Translations under genes and position numbers: made by a program
DNA from: JBBQIY01 sp964618405
GTDB lineage: Bacteria > Verrucomicrobiota > Kiritimatiellia > RFP12 > UBA3636
Assembly (NCBI GenBank): GCA_964618405.1
Contig: CAZUAY010000112.1
Location: 1 to 12,199, forward strand
Direction: 5' to 3'
DNA: 12,199 bases
Shown here: positions 1 through 7,523 of the stretch, in pieces
How the letters are laid out: each line of letters starts with the position of its first letter
Numbering within the stretch: the stretch's first letter is position 1
The notes under the pieces: generated by a model
Told to the model about the DNA's origin: nothing
What the model saw: the letters and a program-made list of their open reading frames with translations, nothing else
Database searches by the model: none

Positions 1-84
1 CCCCGCCTCGATAAGATGTCCGGAATCGTGGATATGGGAGCCTACGAGTATGTTTACATGGGAACGACGCTCTTAATTCGATAG
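1..84 (+). CDS. C-terminal end of a choice-of-anchor Q / beta-helix-type protein (5' end outside window)
   Basis: Frame 1 is open from the window edge to TAG at 82-84 and gives 27 residues. They include VDMGAYEY, very close to the D-[IM]-G-A-Y-E-Y signature that closes many secreted right-handed beta-helix proteins annotated as choice-of-anchor Q domain-containing. The stop lies only 20 bases before the first possible start of the DUF4838 gene, so the two genes are probably co-transcribed. A second beta-helix gene lies at 6289-7455 but lacks this terminal motif. Only the tail is visible, so the function (surface-exposed, possibly carbohydrate-binding) is family-based inference. The motif and reading frame are seen directly. 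Confidence 0.6.
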   Translation, partial: PRLDKMSGIVDMGAYEYVYMGTTLLIR

Positions 85-104
85 AGGGCATCAATCCGCC
101 TGCC

Positions 105-2648
105 GTGCGGCTACAAAAAGATAATGAGGCCACTTTGGTAATACGAACAAGAAAGAATCACGAAGCGAAATCGAGGACGAGGACGAAAACGATCATTCGA
201 TCTCTCATTGCATTCTGCGGCATCTTTTCTGCTGCTGCAGAGCCGTTAACGCTAGCTCGCGACGGGAAGACGGAATACGTCATTGTTACCGCCGAGGATG
301 CGACGCCAGTGGAACGCTATGCGGCCGACCAATTGGCGTTGTATCTGAAGCCGATGACTGGCGCCGACTTCGCCGTAGTTCCCGCCGCGGAACTGGCGGC
401 GGATCAGCCTGCGCTATTTGTCGGGCTAAGTACGCTGGCTCGCGCGCGGCTGGGTGAGTCCGACCCGTTGGTCGGCCTCGCCGAGGATGCGCACATCTAT
501 CGCAGCCACGGCCAAGACGTCTTTCTCTACGGCCAGGGTGTGCAGGGTACGCTGTATGCCGTGATGGGCTTTCTGGAGGACAAGCTCGGCTGGCGCTGGT
601 TCTCGCGTTTCGAGTACCCGTTGATACCTGCGCATCCCGTGCTGACACTCGACCCGTTCCAACGTCAACGCGAATTTTCCTTTGCCTTCCGTTCGTTGGA
701 CATCCAACGTGGGTTCGATTTTCCTTACCAGCAGGGCGTTAATCAGCGCTTCGACTCGCGTCTCGGACACCGCGCCCTGCGGGAAGGCAAGCCACTACCG
801 TCCCGAGCCGACGGTCCATACGTGTCGCGGCTCTACGATCTGGCCAAGCGGGCGCATTCACTGTTTGCCTTCATTCCGCCCACCCCATCGGTGCCCGGTG
901 CCGATCGCTGGCCCTGGCTTACACCGACAAACTACTTCGCAGCACACCCGGAGTATTTCACGTTGTGGGAAACCGGCAAGCGGGTGCCGGACAGGCAACT
1001 CTGCTTTAGCAACCCGGAGATGCGAGCGATCTTCACGCGTAACGTAATATCCACCATCGAACAGATCGGCGAACCGTGCGTACTCACCATCGCGGCACAA
1101 GACAGCCCCGGACGCTTCTGTTATTGTCCGGCGTGCACGGCGTTGGAGGCGAAGTACGGCAGCGTCGGCGGCCCACTCTATGACTACCTTTTCGAAATTT
1201 GCGCTCGACTGGCCGAACGCCATCCAGGCGTGCGAATCCACACGTTGGCTTACCGGCGGGCGCAGACGCAGAAGCCGCCAGTGCTGCCCGAAGGCCAAAC
1301 ATTGCCCTCCAACCTGATCGTCGAATTCGCCCCGATCGAGGACAATTATTTCGCCGACTGGTCCCACCCGGACATCCGTATTCAGGAGACTTATGCCGAT
1401 CTTCTGGCTTGGGGCCGGATTGCACACCCCGGCAACCTATGGGCGTGGTTATATCCCAACGGCTGGGGCACCGGCTTTACGATGCCGGTTGGTAATGTAC
1501 GGCGGACCATCACCAACATGCGCATGATGCACGCAGCCGGCGTCAACGGCGTGTATTTAGACCATCTCGTCCACGAGCGCGCCTTGTTCAGCGAACTGCG
1601 AGACTACCTGATCCTAAAACTGATGCAGGACATCGAGGCCGATCCCGACACCCTCATTGCCGAGTTCTCGACGTACCTGTACGGTCCCGCAGCATCGGTA
1701 TTCCGTCGATTCCTAAACGAACTCGAAACTGAACGCCTCGCGATGACCGAGCTGCCGCCGAGCGTGACGTACCGTTCGCCGGACTACGACGACCGCACCT
1801 TCCCCTACCTAACGCCAGAGAACATTCACCGCTGGCAAGGCTTTTTCGACGAAATGCTGCGGCTGACGGAAGGCGGCGCGGAGGTGCGCTGGCGCACCAA
1901 TGTTCTGTTGGCGCGGCGCGAACTCGACACGGCGGTGCTCTGGAAATGGTTCGCTTTGAGCAAGGCGTATCCCAACACCTACACGGATCATCAGCTGGTG
2001 CTGGATCGGATCGCGACGGCCAACGCAACCGAGCCCCCGCCACCACCCGCCTGGGAAACACGCACGATGAACCGCCGCTGGAGCACGCACCCGCTTGCAA
2101 CAGGGACTGCACGTGATTTTGCAACGATCATTCGTGGCGGAGGCGTGGAAAAGCCATTGCCGGAACTTTTCAAGGGGATCGCCCCTGAGCGCATCCGCAC
2201 ACTGGTGCCGGTGCGTTACCGCGGATCGCCTGCAACCATCGAGGATCCGAACGCGGCCCGCGGCTACGCCGCCGTGGTCGACTCCCCCGGCCCCCCTGAC
2301 CTCGCGTACGTTCCCTACGGCGTCCACCAATGGGAACCCAGCCAACGCCTGACTGCACATCAACTGGATCTGAAAGACATCCAGCCCAGCGAATACCGCC
2401 TCTGCGAACTTGGTGAGTTTATCATGTCGCCCTCGGTCGGCGTCTATATCGGGCGCAGTTGGCAGACCTGCTTGAAGTTCGGCGAACAGCTCTACGAACC
2501 TGGTGGGGAAAACCGCTGGCAAGGTTGGATATCGATCAAGTGCGAAGGCCCGAGTGTTGGCGGTCAGGCCTCGGAGGATCTCGTGCTCGTCGACCGCGTG
2601 ATCCTCGTCAACCGCAGCCACGACCAGTTCGAGGCCGATGCGGACTGA
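105..2648 (+). CDS. Secreted DUF4838 domain-containing protein with GH67-N-like N-terminal domain
   Basis: This is probably a secreted carbohydrate-active protein. Residues 28-45 form a basic stretch, a short hydrophobic core and SAAA|EP, a plausible signal peptidase I site. Residues ~50-110 (VERYAADQLALYL) and ~148-167 (GTLYAVMGFLEDKLGWRWF) resemble the alpha-glucuronidase-type N-terminal domain that often precedes DUF4838. The DUF4838 core follows, with AAQDSPGRFCYCPAC (D333, C339, C341, C344) and LAYRRAQTQKPP. The last ~170 residues look like a beta-rich accessory domain. No ATG precedes the signal peptide. GTG at 105 has a purine box (82-87) too far upstream, whereas TTG at 135 has GAGG at 126-129 five bases away, so the real start may be 135 (837 aa). 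DUF4838 proteins are common in polysaccharide loci but their reaction is not established. Family call is firm; activity is not. Confidence 0.88.
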   Translation: MRLQKDNEATLVIRTRKNHEAKSRTRTKTIIRSLIAFCGIFSAAAEPLTLARDGKTEYVIVTAEDATPVERYAADQLALYLKPMTGADFAVVPAAELAADQPALFVGLSTLARARLGESDPLVGLAEDAHIYRSHGQDVFLYGQGVQGTLYAVMGFLEDKLGWRWFSRFEYPLIPAHPVLTLDPFQRQREFSFAFRSLDIQRGFDFPYQQGVNQRFDSRLGHRALREGKPLPSRADGPYVSRLYDLAKRAHSLFAFIPPTPSVPGADRWPWLTPTNYFAAHPEYFTLWETGKRVPDRQLCFSNPEMRAIFTRNVISTIEQIGEPCVLTIAAQDSPGRFCYCPACTALEAKYGSVGGPLYDYLFEICARLAERHPGVRIHTLAYRRAQTQKPPVLPEGQTLPSNLIVEFAPIEDNYFADWSHPDIRIQETYADLLAWGRIAHPGNLWAWLYPNGWGTGFTMPVGNVRRTITNMRMMHAAGVNGVYLDHLVHERALFSELRDYLILKLMQDIEADPDTLIAEFSTYLYGPAASVFRRFLNELETERLAMTELPPSVTYRSPDYDDRTFPYLTPENIHRWQGFFDEMLRLTEGGAEVRWRTNVLLARRELDTAVLWKWFALSKAYPNTYTDHQLVLDRIATANATEPPPPPAWETRTMNRRWSTHPLATGTARDFATIIRGGGVEKPLPELFKGIAPERIRTLVPVRYRGSPATIEDPNAARGYAAVVDSPGPPDLAYVPYGVHQWEPSQRLTAHQLDLKDIQPSEYRLCELGEFIMSPSVGVYIGRSWQTCLKFGEQLYEPGGENRWQGWISIKCEGPSVGGQASEDLVLVDRVILVNRSHDQFEADAD
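141..193 (+). repeat. Purine-rich ACGAAG / GAGGAC repeat-like tract inside the 5' end of the DUF4838 gene
   Basis: The segment reads as AAGAAAGAATCACGAAGCG followed by CGAGGACGAGGACGAAAACG, a degenerate tandem of GAGGAC/GAAAAC hexamers. Related ACACGAAGGA and GAAGAGCACGAA blocks occur at 2749-2758 and, inverted, at 11969-11995. The tract encodes the very basic KSRTRTK region ahead of the hydrophobic core. It may therefore be an intergenic repeat captured into the N-terminus rather than ancestral protein sequence. The repeat character is visible; the family assignment is my inference. Confidence 0.4.
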
Positions 2649-2659
2649 TCGTCTCCTGA

Positions 2660-2716
2660 TACGGCATCCGGCTCCAGCACAACGACAGCCCCAACCCGAT
2701 TCTCGACGACGTTTAA
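2660..2716 (+). other. Possible out-of-frame coding remnant after the DUF4838 gene
   Basis: Directly after the DUF4838 stop, another frame reads TAC GGC ATC CGG CTC CAG and on to TAA at 2714-2716, giving YGIRLQHNDSPNPILDDV. Nearly all codons end in G or C, as in the surrounding genes, and the peptide looks like the last strand and tail of a beta-sandwich domain. The frame differs from that of the DUF4838 gene and is closed just upstream by TGA (2657-2659). It may be a frameshifted original C-terminus or debris of a lost gene. It is too short to be sure. Confidence 0.25.
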
Positions 2717-2752
2717 AATCTTGTTGAAACGACACGTAGCAACGCAAAACAC

Positions 2753-2758
2753 GAAGGA
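2753..2758 (+). promoter_or_regulatory. Ribosome binding site deciding the start of the 1162-aa gene
   Basis: GAAGGA lies seven bases before ATG at 2766, a good Shine-Dalgarno position. This favours ATG 2766 over the in-frame TTG at 2721, whose use would put 15 polar residues before the signal peptide. The site sits inside an ACACGAAGGA block that resembles the repeats elsewhere in the window. Confidence 0.6.
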
Positions 2759-2765
2759 CTCTACC

Positions 2766-5700
2766 ATGACCTCTCGCCCAACTCTCTCGGTTCTCACTAC
2801 CGTGTTCACTGTCGTGATCACCGCTCAGGCTCTTTATGTTTCTGGTGCAGAAATCCGCTTCGGACTCTCCTCCCGGATGAACCTGCTCAACCATGCCCGG
2901 CAAGGCAAGTTTTTCGCGAGCTCCGACCTGGCCGACAGCGGATATGATTACGGTGAGTTCACTCGCGGCAAGACCGGCGGCACTTTCCCAAGCAACACGC
3001 GTCCTTGGTGTAGCGACGGCAGCGCGACGCTGTTCGGTGTCCGTTTTCCGCAGCCTATTCCTCCCAACCGTTGTCCGATCGACCCAGCCCGGACGCCGGC
3101 AGATCTATTTGAGCACTGGTTCGAAGATGGAGTTCCGCGCTTCGATCAACTTCAAATCTTTTGGGGCGAGCAGGTTCCCGAACCCAGCACGTGGAGCGCT
3201 GCTATCCGTACCCCCGATGGCCAGATCGTACGGTTGAACATTGATCGTCAGCGGCGGATCTACCCCTTCGACCGCACGACGATCCACTTCGATCCACTAC
3301 CGGTCGACACCATCTATGTCGGCATCCGTGAACGCAAAGACAAAACACCGAACTTCGTCAGCGTCCGGGACATCCGGCTGAATCTGCAGGAAGTTGCCGC
3401 GCAAAACGTGACCAACTACATGATCGTCGCGCAGCCGGATCTCTACCGTGTGCATTACAGCCCCAACCAATCCGGGCTCATCGATTGGCTTTCACCCGTT
3501 AATCGGTGGCAGACCGGTCCTACAGCGATGCTGCGTTGGTTGACTCCCTTCGTGGAAATCGGCGGCAAAACACTGGAGCCGATCAAAAAACCGTATCCAG
3601 TCTCGATTGAAACCGAAGTCAGCGCAGCGGCGCGCAATTCCGCGTTCGCTCTGGAGTTTTCGCCGACTGCGCCCACCGACATGACCTTACGTTATACGTT
3701 GCAATTTGAGAATCCGGGCAACGCCCCGGTCCAGGTGGCGGTGACGACCACGTTCGGACGTGATCCTGAAAAGCAGATTATCTTCGCGTTACGCGCGGAC
3801 ACGCTACCGGAGGGTGCCCGCATCGGATACCGACTGCACGGCCCAGAACAGGTATTCGGTGCGATTGCCGATGCTACGCCCGAACTTTCAGGCAATCCGA
3901 TCCTGTTGAGTACACCGGCCGGCCGTCTGACCTTTGATTTGAAGAATGCCAGCGGTCTGACCCTGAAACACATCGACGGACCGCTGCGCGCACGGGACTG
4001 GGAAGATCAACCCGTGCGCTTCGTCCAGATAGAAGCGCGCGCCGACGGTCCGGAAATGACCTTAGCGCTCGGACTGCCGATCGGTCTGGCCAGCAAGCCG
4101 CCGGAAACGCAGAACTTCGACTGGCGTCCATCCCTTGCAACGGAATCCGAACTCGGAGCCGAAGCGCTGGCACCATTCCGAACCTCTGATCTGGAGTTGA
4201 TGGAGGAGATCGACGTCGGCAATCCGAACGATCCCCACGCCTTTATCGACAGCCGGAACGATCCGATCGTGGCCGCGGCCTTGAAAAAAAACGGTCCCGA
4301 TTGGCGACCGCCATCGGGCCAGACCACCTACGGCTTCCTGCCGTTCATCGAAAATCCTGAGGAAGGTGCCGTGCCGCTCGTGGAGATCGACGGACATCCC
4401 TGTCGCGCCATTCCCGACAAAATGGGCAGCTACTTCCGTTACGATCTGCAAAGCCACTTCTCTCCCCGCACGCCTTATCTGGTCGTGGTCGATCACGCAT
4501 TCGATCAATTGCGCCGGGGCGCATTCTACTCCGTGACCGCCGACGAAAAAACAGAAAACCTGTTCTGGACGCGTGGGTTGTATGGCGGATTCGAGACCAA
4601 TCCCAACGATGCTAAAGGCGGGTTCCGTCGCGAATACGTACTGTGCTACTTCACGGGACTCTCGCATCAATCGCGACCCGGACGCAAAAACTCGCTCGTC
4701 TTCGCCAATAAAGTGCATTCCGGCCCCTGGCAGAAGACACCCGGTCTCGCCATCCGGCGCATCCAGATCTACCGGGTGAAGAATCTGCCCGCGCTGCCGG
4801 ACTTCGCGCCGCTTCTCCCCGATCCAGCGCATCAGCGTAGCGTGATCGTTTGGTCCGAACATGATCGCGGTTCGCATTTTGGCTACCTCTTCGACTATCC
4901 GAAACTGCTGGGTTACTCGACTCTGTGGACGCACATAGAAGCCCCGACGAAATCGTTCGGAGGCAGCCCTGTCAGCATGACGGATGTCGACCAATGGGCT
5001 GCGCCGGGAACGCTGGCAGGTAATCGAATGTTGTTCGAGGCTGCCGAAGCAGAGGGCATGACCGTCAATATCCATCTCGGGCAACTGCTGAAGATCGGCT
5101 TCGAAGGCACCGATTATGAAAGCTTCCTAACCGCAACCTACATGCAGGATGGATATATCCCATTGAAGCCGACCTCAGAAGAAAAAATGCATTTGGCGAA
5201 AGCGTTGAAAAATGTGCTACCGACCCTCGCCCGTTACCGCTCGCTGCGCGACGTCGCAACGCACTTCTGGCCCACCATGCCGTTCTCCTTGCGCAACCTG
5301 CGCGACTTTTGTGCGGAGACCGGCATCCCCTTGAATCCTTCACCGCTGGCGTCCGATAATATTAAGGCACTGCTCAATGCCGGTCCAGAGACGCTGGATG
5401 CGTGGCGCACCTGGGCCTGCAAGCACCGCTTCGCGTTTAACGAATGGCTGTTGGGCGAACTTCGGCATTACCGGCCTGATCTGTACATCACGCTAACGCG
5501 TTTTTGGGACCACCAACTAATCGAGGCCTGCATTGGGTACGATGCGATTCCAGGCGTCGACCGCCGCACCTTCGCAGCGTCGGGGATCGTGACCTATCTC
5601 GATTACCTCCGCTTATTCGGCATCGACCCCGCGCAGTACGCCGGCCGGCCTGGATTCGCCTTGGAACTCGAAGCCGATGCCCGACTCCGTATCAACAAAG

Positions 5701-6254
5701 AAATCCCTGATTATTTTGAAACGGATTGGTTCCGTGAACTGAAGGCTGGGTTCGACCAGGAAGGTTTGGGCATCATGGTGCATTGCGCGTCACTGGAAGC
5801 CACGGGCCCGCTGATGTACTACAACTGCCCCTTCGTCGCCCCACCGCTGGGCTACCGCCGTGGCTTGCTGCGTGCCTTCTGGTTCGGAAACCCCCGCAAC
5901 ATTACGCTTGGCAGCTACAACGAGGCCTGGGGTGCCCGATTGCAAGACTTCCGCGAATTCGCTGTCGCCTACCGACTGCTACCGTTCGCGCCGGAACAAC
6001 CCTACGCCGGAACGCTTAACGATCCCACCGGCCAGGCCGCAATTCGACGCTACGGCGACCGTCATGGACTGGCCAATCTCGGCGACCTGCCCACGACAGT
6101 TGTGCTAACGGTTCCGGCTGGCTGTTCAACCGTGACAGACCTCTCGGATGGCGCACCCCAAAAACTTGAAACAGTCCCCGCCACGGAGGGCGCATTGGCC
6201 ACCGTGCGCATTCCCATGAAACCCTGGGCGCTAAAAACTCTTGAAATTCACTAA
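2766..6254 (+). CDS. Large secreted protein, candidate glycoside hydrolase of an unassigned family
   Basis: I do not recognise a named family. Residues 1-28 form a signal peptide (hydrophobic run LSVLTTVFTVVITAQAL, likely cut after SGA). Residues ~30-670 are beta-rich and aromatic-rich, with strands such as FDQLQIFWGEQVP and LRYTLQFENPG, as in carbohydrate-binding or sandwich domains. From ~690 (RSVIVWSEHDRGSHFGY) the sequence resembles a TIM barrel. FAFNEWLLGELRHYRPDLYI (E893) recalls the helix and strand before the acid/base region of GH42/clan-A-like enzymes, and GSYNEAWG (E1053) is a second acidic candidate. The end, GLANLGDLPTTVVLTVPAG to KTLEIH, looks like the usual C-terminal beta domain of such glycosidases. 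The next gene follows after 34 bases. The domain outline is seen; glycosidase function and catalytic residues are inference. Confidence 0.82.
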   Translation: MTSRPTLSVLTTVFTVVITAQALYVSGAEIRFGLSSRMNLLNHARQGKFFASSDLADSGYDYGEFTRGKTGGTFPSNTRPWCSDGSATLFGVRFPQPIPPNRCPIDPARTPADLFEHWFEDGVPRFDQLQIFWGEQVPEPSTWSAAIRTPDGQIVRLNIDRQRRIYPFDRTTIHFDPLPVDTIYVGIRERKDKTPNFVSVRDIRLNLQEVAAQNVTNYMIVAQPDLYRVHYSPNQSGLIDWLSPVNRWQTGPTAMLRWLTPFVEIGGKTLEPIKKPYPVSIETEVSAAARNSAFALEFSPTAPTDMTLRYTLQFENPGNAPVQVAVTTTFGRDPEKQIIFALRADTLPEGARIGYRLHGPEQVFGAIADATPELSGNPILLSTPAGRLTFDLKNASGLTLKHIDGPLRARDWEDQPVRFVQIEARADGPEMTLALGLPIGLASKPPETQNFDWRPSLATESELGAEALAPFRTSDLELMEEIDVGNPNDPHAFIDSRNDPIVAAALKKNGPDWRPPSGQTTYGFLPFIENPEEGAVPLVEIDGHPCRAIPDKMGSYFRYDLQSHFSPRTPYLVVVDHAFDQLRRGAFYSVTADEKTENLFWTRGLYGGFETNPNDAKGGFRREYVLCYFTGLSHQSRPGRKNSLVFANKVHSGPWQKTPGLAIRRIQIYRVKNLPALPDFAPLLPDPAHQRSVIVWSEHDRGSHFGYLFDYPKLLGYSTLWTHIEAPTKSFGGSPVSMTDVDQWAAPGTLAGNRMLFEAAEAEGMTVNIHLGQLLKIGFEGTDYESFLTATYMQDGYIPLKPTSEEKMHLAKALKNVLPTLARYRSLRDVATHFWPTMPFSLRNLRDFCAETGIPLNPSPLASDNIKALLNAGPETLDAWRTWACKHRFAFNEWLLGELRHYRPDLYITLTRFWDHQLIEACIGYDAIPGVDRRTFAASGIVTYLDYLRLFGIDPAQYAGRPGFALELEADARLRINKEIPDYFETDWFRELKAGFDQEGLGIMVHCASLEATGPLMYYNCPFVAPPLGYRRGLLRAFWFGNPRNITLGSYNEAWGARLQDFREFAVAYRLLPFAPEQPYAGTLNDPTGQAAIRRYGDRHGLANLGDLPTTVVLTVPAGCSTVTDLSDGAPQKLETVPATEGALATVRIPMKPWALKTLEIH

Positions 6255-6274
6255 TGCAAACTTGGTCCGCATCC

Positions 6275-6280
6275 TGAGAG
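6275..6280 (+). promoter_or_regulatory. Weak ribosome binding site for the beta-helix gene
   Basis: TGAGAG lies eight bases before ATG at 6289. Together with the signal peptide beginning at that ATG, it favours 6289 over the in-frame TTG at 6241, which overlaps the preceding gene. Confidence 0.4.
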
Positions 6281-6288
6281 ACCTCACG

Positions 6289-7455
6289 ATGCAAACGCAT
6301 CCGTTCTTCCTGTTGCGTTTTTTACTTCTCGTGCTCGCAGCGGGCTTTTTTCCGGTCGCGACCGCTCGCGATTTGTTTGTGGTCAAGGACAATCCGGATG
6401 CACAACCGCCGTTTGACTCATGGGCAACGGCGGCACCCGATATTCAGACGGCAGTGGATGAGGCCTCTGAGGGTTCAAAGGTTCTAGTTCGCTCGTCTGC
6501 GACTTATCCGATTCTTGCGGAACGCTCCTTCCGTAGCGTAGGCGACACCGTGTGGGTTCGGGCCGGAATCTACGACTCCGGAGGCCGCCTCGCCATCGCG
6601 TGGCGGATGGCGATTACGAACCGTGTGGCGATCGACAAAGCCATCGTGGTCCGCAGCGAGCACAACGACCCAGCCCGAACGATCATCCGCGGCGCTTATG
6701 ACCCCGTTTCGACCAACGGCCCCGATGCTGTGCGGTGCGTTTACCTAGCCGATGGTGCAACCCTGATCGGGTTTACGCTGACCGGCGGCGCAACTCGCAC
6801 CACCAACGAGGCGGGCGCATTCCCGCCTGACCGTATTGCTGGCGGCCTCTACGCCGAATCCTCCCAGGCCATCGTCTCCAATTGCATCCTCGTCAGCAAC
6901 ACATCCTTTGGGGACTCTAGCCAGACAGGACAGGGTGCCGGAGGCGCTTACCGCGGAAAATTTTTCGACTGCCAATTTCGCAATAACACCACTCGTCTGG
7001 GCGGGGGTGCCACTTCCCACGCCAGCCTCTTCCGCTGCGAAATTATTGGCAACTCCTGCGGCCAATCGGGCGGTGGTGTAAACGGCGGATTTCTGTCTGA
7101 CTGCCTGATCGTCAGCAACACCGCAGCCGTGATCGGTGGCGGAGCTTTCGCTGCGCGGATGGAGCGCTGCGCGCTACTGTACAACCGCGCCGGTCTTTTT
7201 GGCGGCGGATACGGCGTCGCCGACCCGATCCTTCCCTCCAATGCCCGACTTTCCGATTGCCTCGTTGCGTTCAACCACGCAGACAAGGTCGGCGGTGGTG
7301 TGCGCGGCGCCACGCTGGAACGCAGCCTGATTTACCGCAACACCTCGCCGCTAAGCCCCGACTTGCACCAGTGCGTGCTTTTCGATTCTCTTGTTCTCAC
7401 CAACGGCGTGGCTCGCAATCCGCTGCTTACCAAAAAGAGACCCGCAATGCCATGA
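6289..7455 (+). CDS. Secreted right-handed parallel beta-helix protein (choice-of-anchor Q type, without the terminal motif)
   Basis: This is probably an exported, glycan-associated repeat protein. ATG 6289 starts a clear signal peptide (PFFLLRFLLLVLAAGFF, cut after ATA, residue 26). The N-terminal cap reads DIQTAVDEA...GDTVWVRAGIY, as in beta-helix proteins of this class. About eight rungs of ~20-28 residues follow, with repeated phrases NCILVSNTS, DCQFRNNTT, RCEIIGNSC, DCLIVSNTA, RCALLYNRA, DCLVAFNHA and RSLIYRNTS, separated by GGG turns (GGGATSHA, GGGVNGGF, GGGAFAAR, GGGVRGAT). The protein (388 aa) ends at NPLLTKKRPAMP and has no D-x-G-A-Y-E signature, unlike the tail at 1-84, so it may be shortened. 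Residues ~60-88 look like an insertion that repeats the 'G..VLV' strand. Its stop overlaps the next start as ATGA. The fold is well supported; binding or lyase activity cannot be told. Confidence 0.8.
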   Translation: MQTHPFFLLRFLLLVLAAGFFPVATARDLFVVKDNPDAQPPFDSWATAAPDIQTAVDEASEGSKVLVRSSATYPILAERSFRSVGDTVWVRAGIYDSGGRLAIAWRMAITNRVAIDKAIVVRSEHNDPARTIIRGAYDPVSTNGPDAVRCVYLADGATLIGFTLTGGATRTTNEAGAFPPDRIAGGLYAESSQAIVSNCILVSNTSFGDSSQTGQGAGGAYRGKFFDCQFRNNTTRLGGGATSHASLFRCEIIGNSCGQSGGGVNGGFLSDCLIVSNTAAVIGGGAFAARMERCALLYNRAGLFGGGYGVADPILPSNARLSDCLVAFNHADKVGGGVRGATLERSLIYRNTSPLSPDLHQCVLFDSLVLTNGVARNPLLTKKRPAMP

Positions 7456-7523
7456 GACTTAATCCGCACTTCACGTTGATCGCTATCCTGTTAACGTTTG
7501 CCTGCCCCCACCCCAACCCATGA
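7452..7523 (+). CDS. Detached lipoprotein-type signal sequence, probably the true 5' end of the GH95-like gene
   Basis: ATG 7452 overlaps the stop of the beta-helix gene (ATGA, 7452-7455) and opens a 23-codon frame: MRLNPHFTLIAILLTFAC, then PHPNP and TGA. It has an Arg, a hydrophobic stretch and Cys18 in a lipobox-like context (LTFAC), which is the layout of a lipoprotein leader. Its stop overlaps ATG 7520 of the GH95-like gene (ATGA, 7520-7523). One extra C in the C-rich tract 7504-7513 would join the two frames as ...TFACPPPQPMTNPNLKW. The preferred reading is therefore a frameshifted leader (sequencing error, mutation or phase variation). A genuine coupled leader peptide is the alternative. 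A purine stretch (7434-7440) lies ~11 bases upstream. Confidence 0.5.
   Translation: MRLNPHFTLIAILLTFACPHPNP

Noticed and set aside
1809..2903. Long minus-strand open frame (364 codons) opposite the DUF4838 gene
   Set aside because: It lies fully against a well-supported coding frame, spans a gene boundary, and has no recognisable domain. It is a shadow of GC-rich codon usage.
4062..5084. Long minus-strand open frame (340 codons) opposite the large secreted gene
   Set aside because: Its composition and lack of motifs fit an antisense shadow; the plus strand encodes continuous protein-like sequence here.
7500..7523. Programmed -1 ribosomal frameshift joining the leader and the GH95-like enzyme
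   Set aside because: No canonical slippery heptamer is visible, and I see no downstream stem-loop. A plain indel or phase-variable C tract explains the same data more simply.
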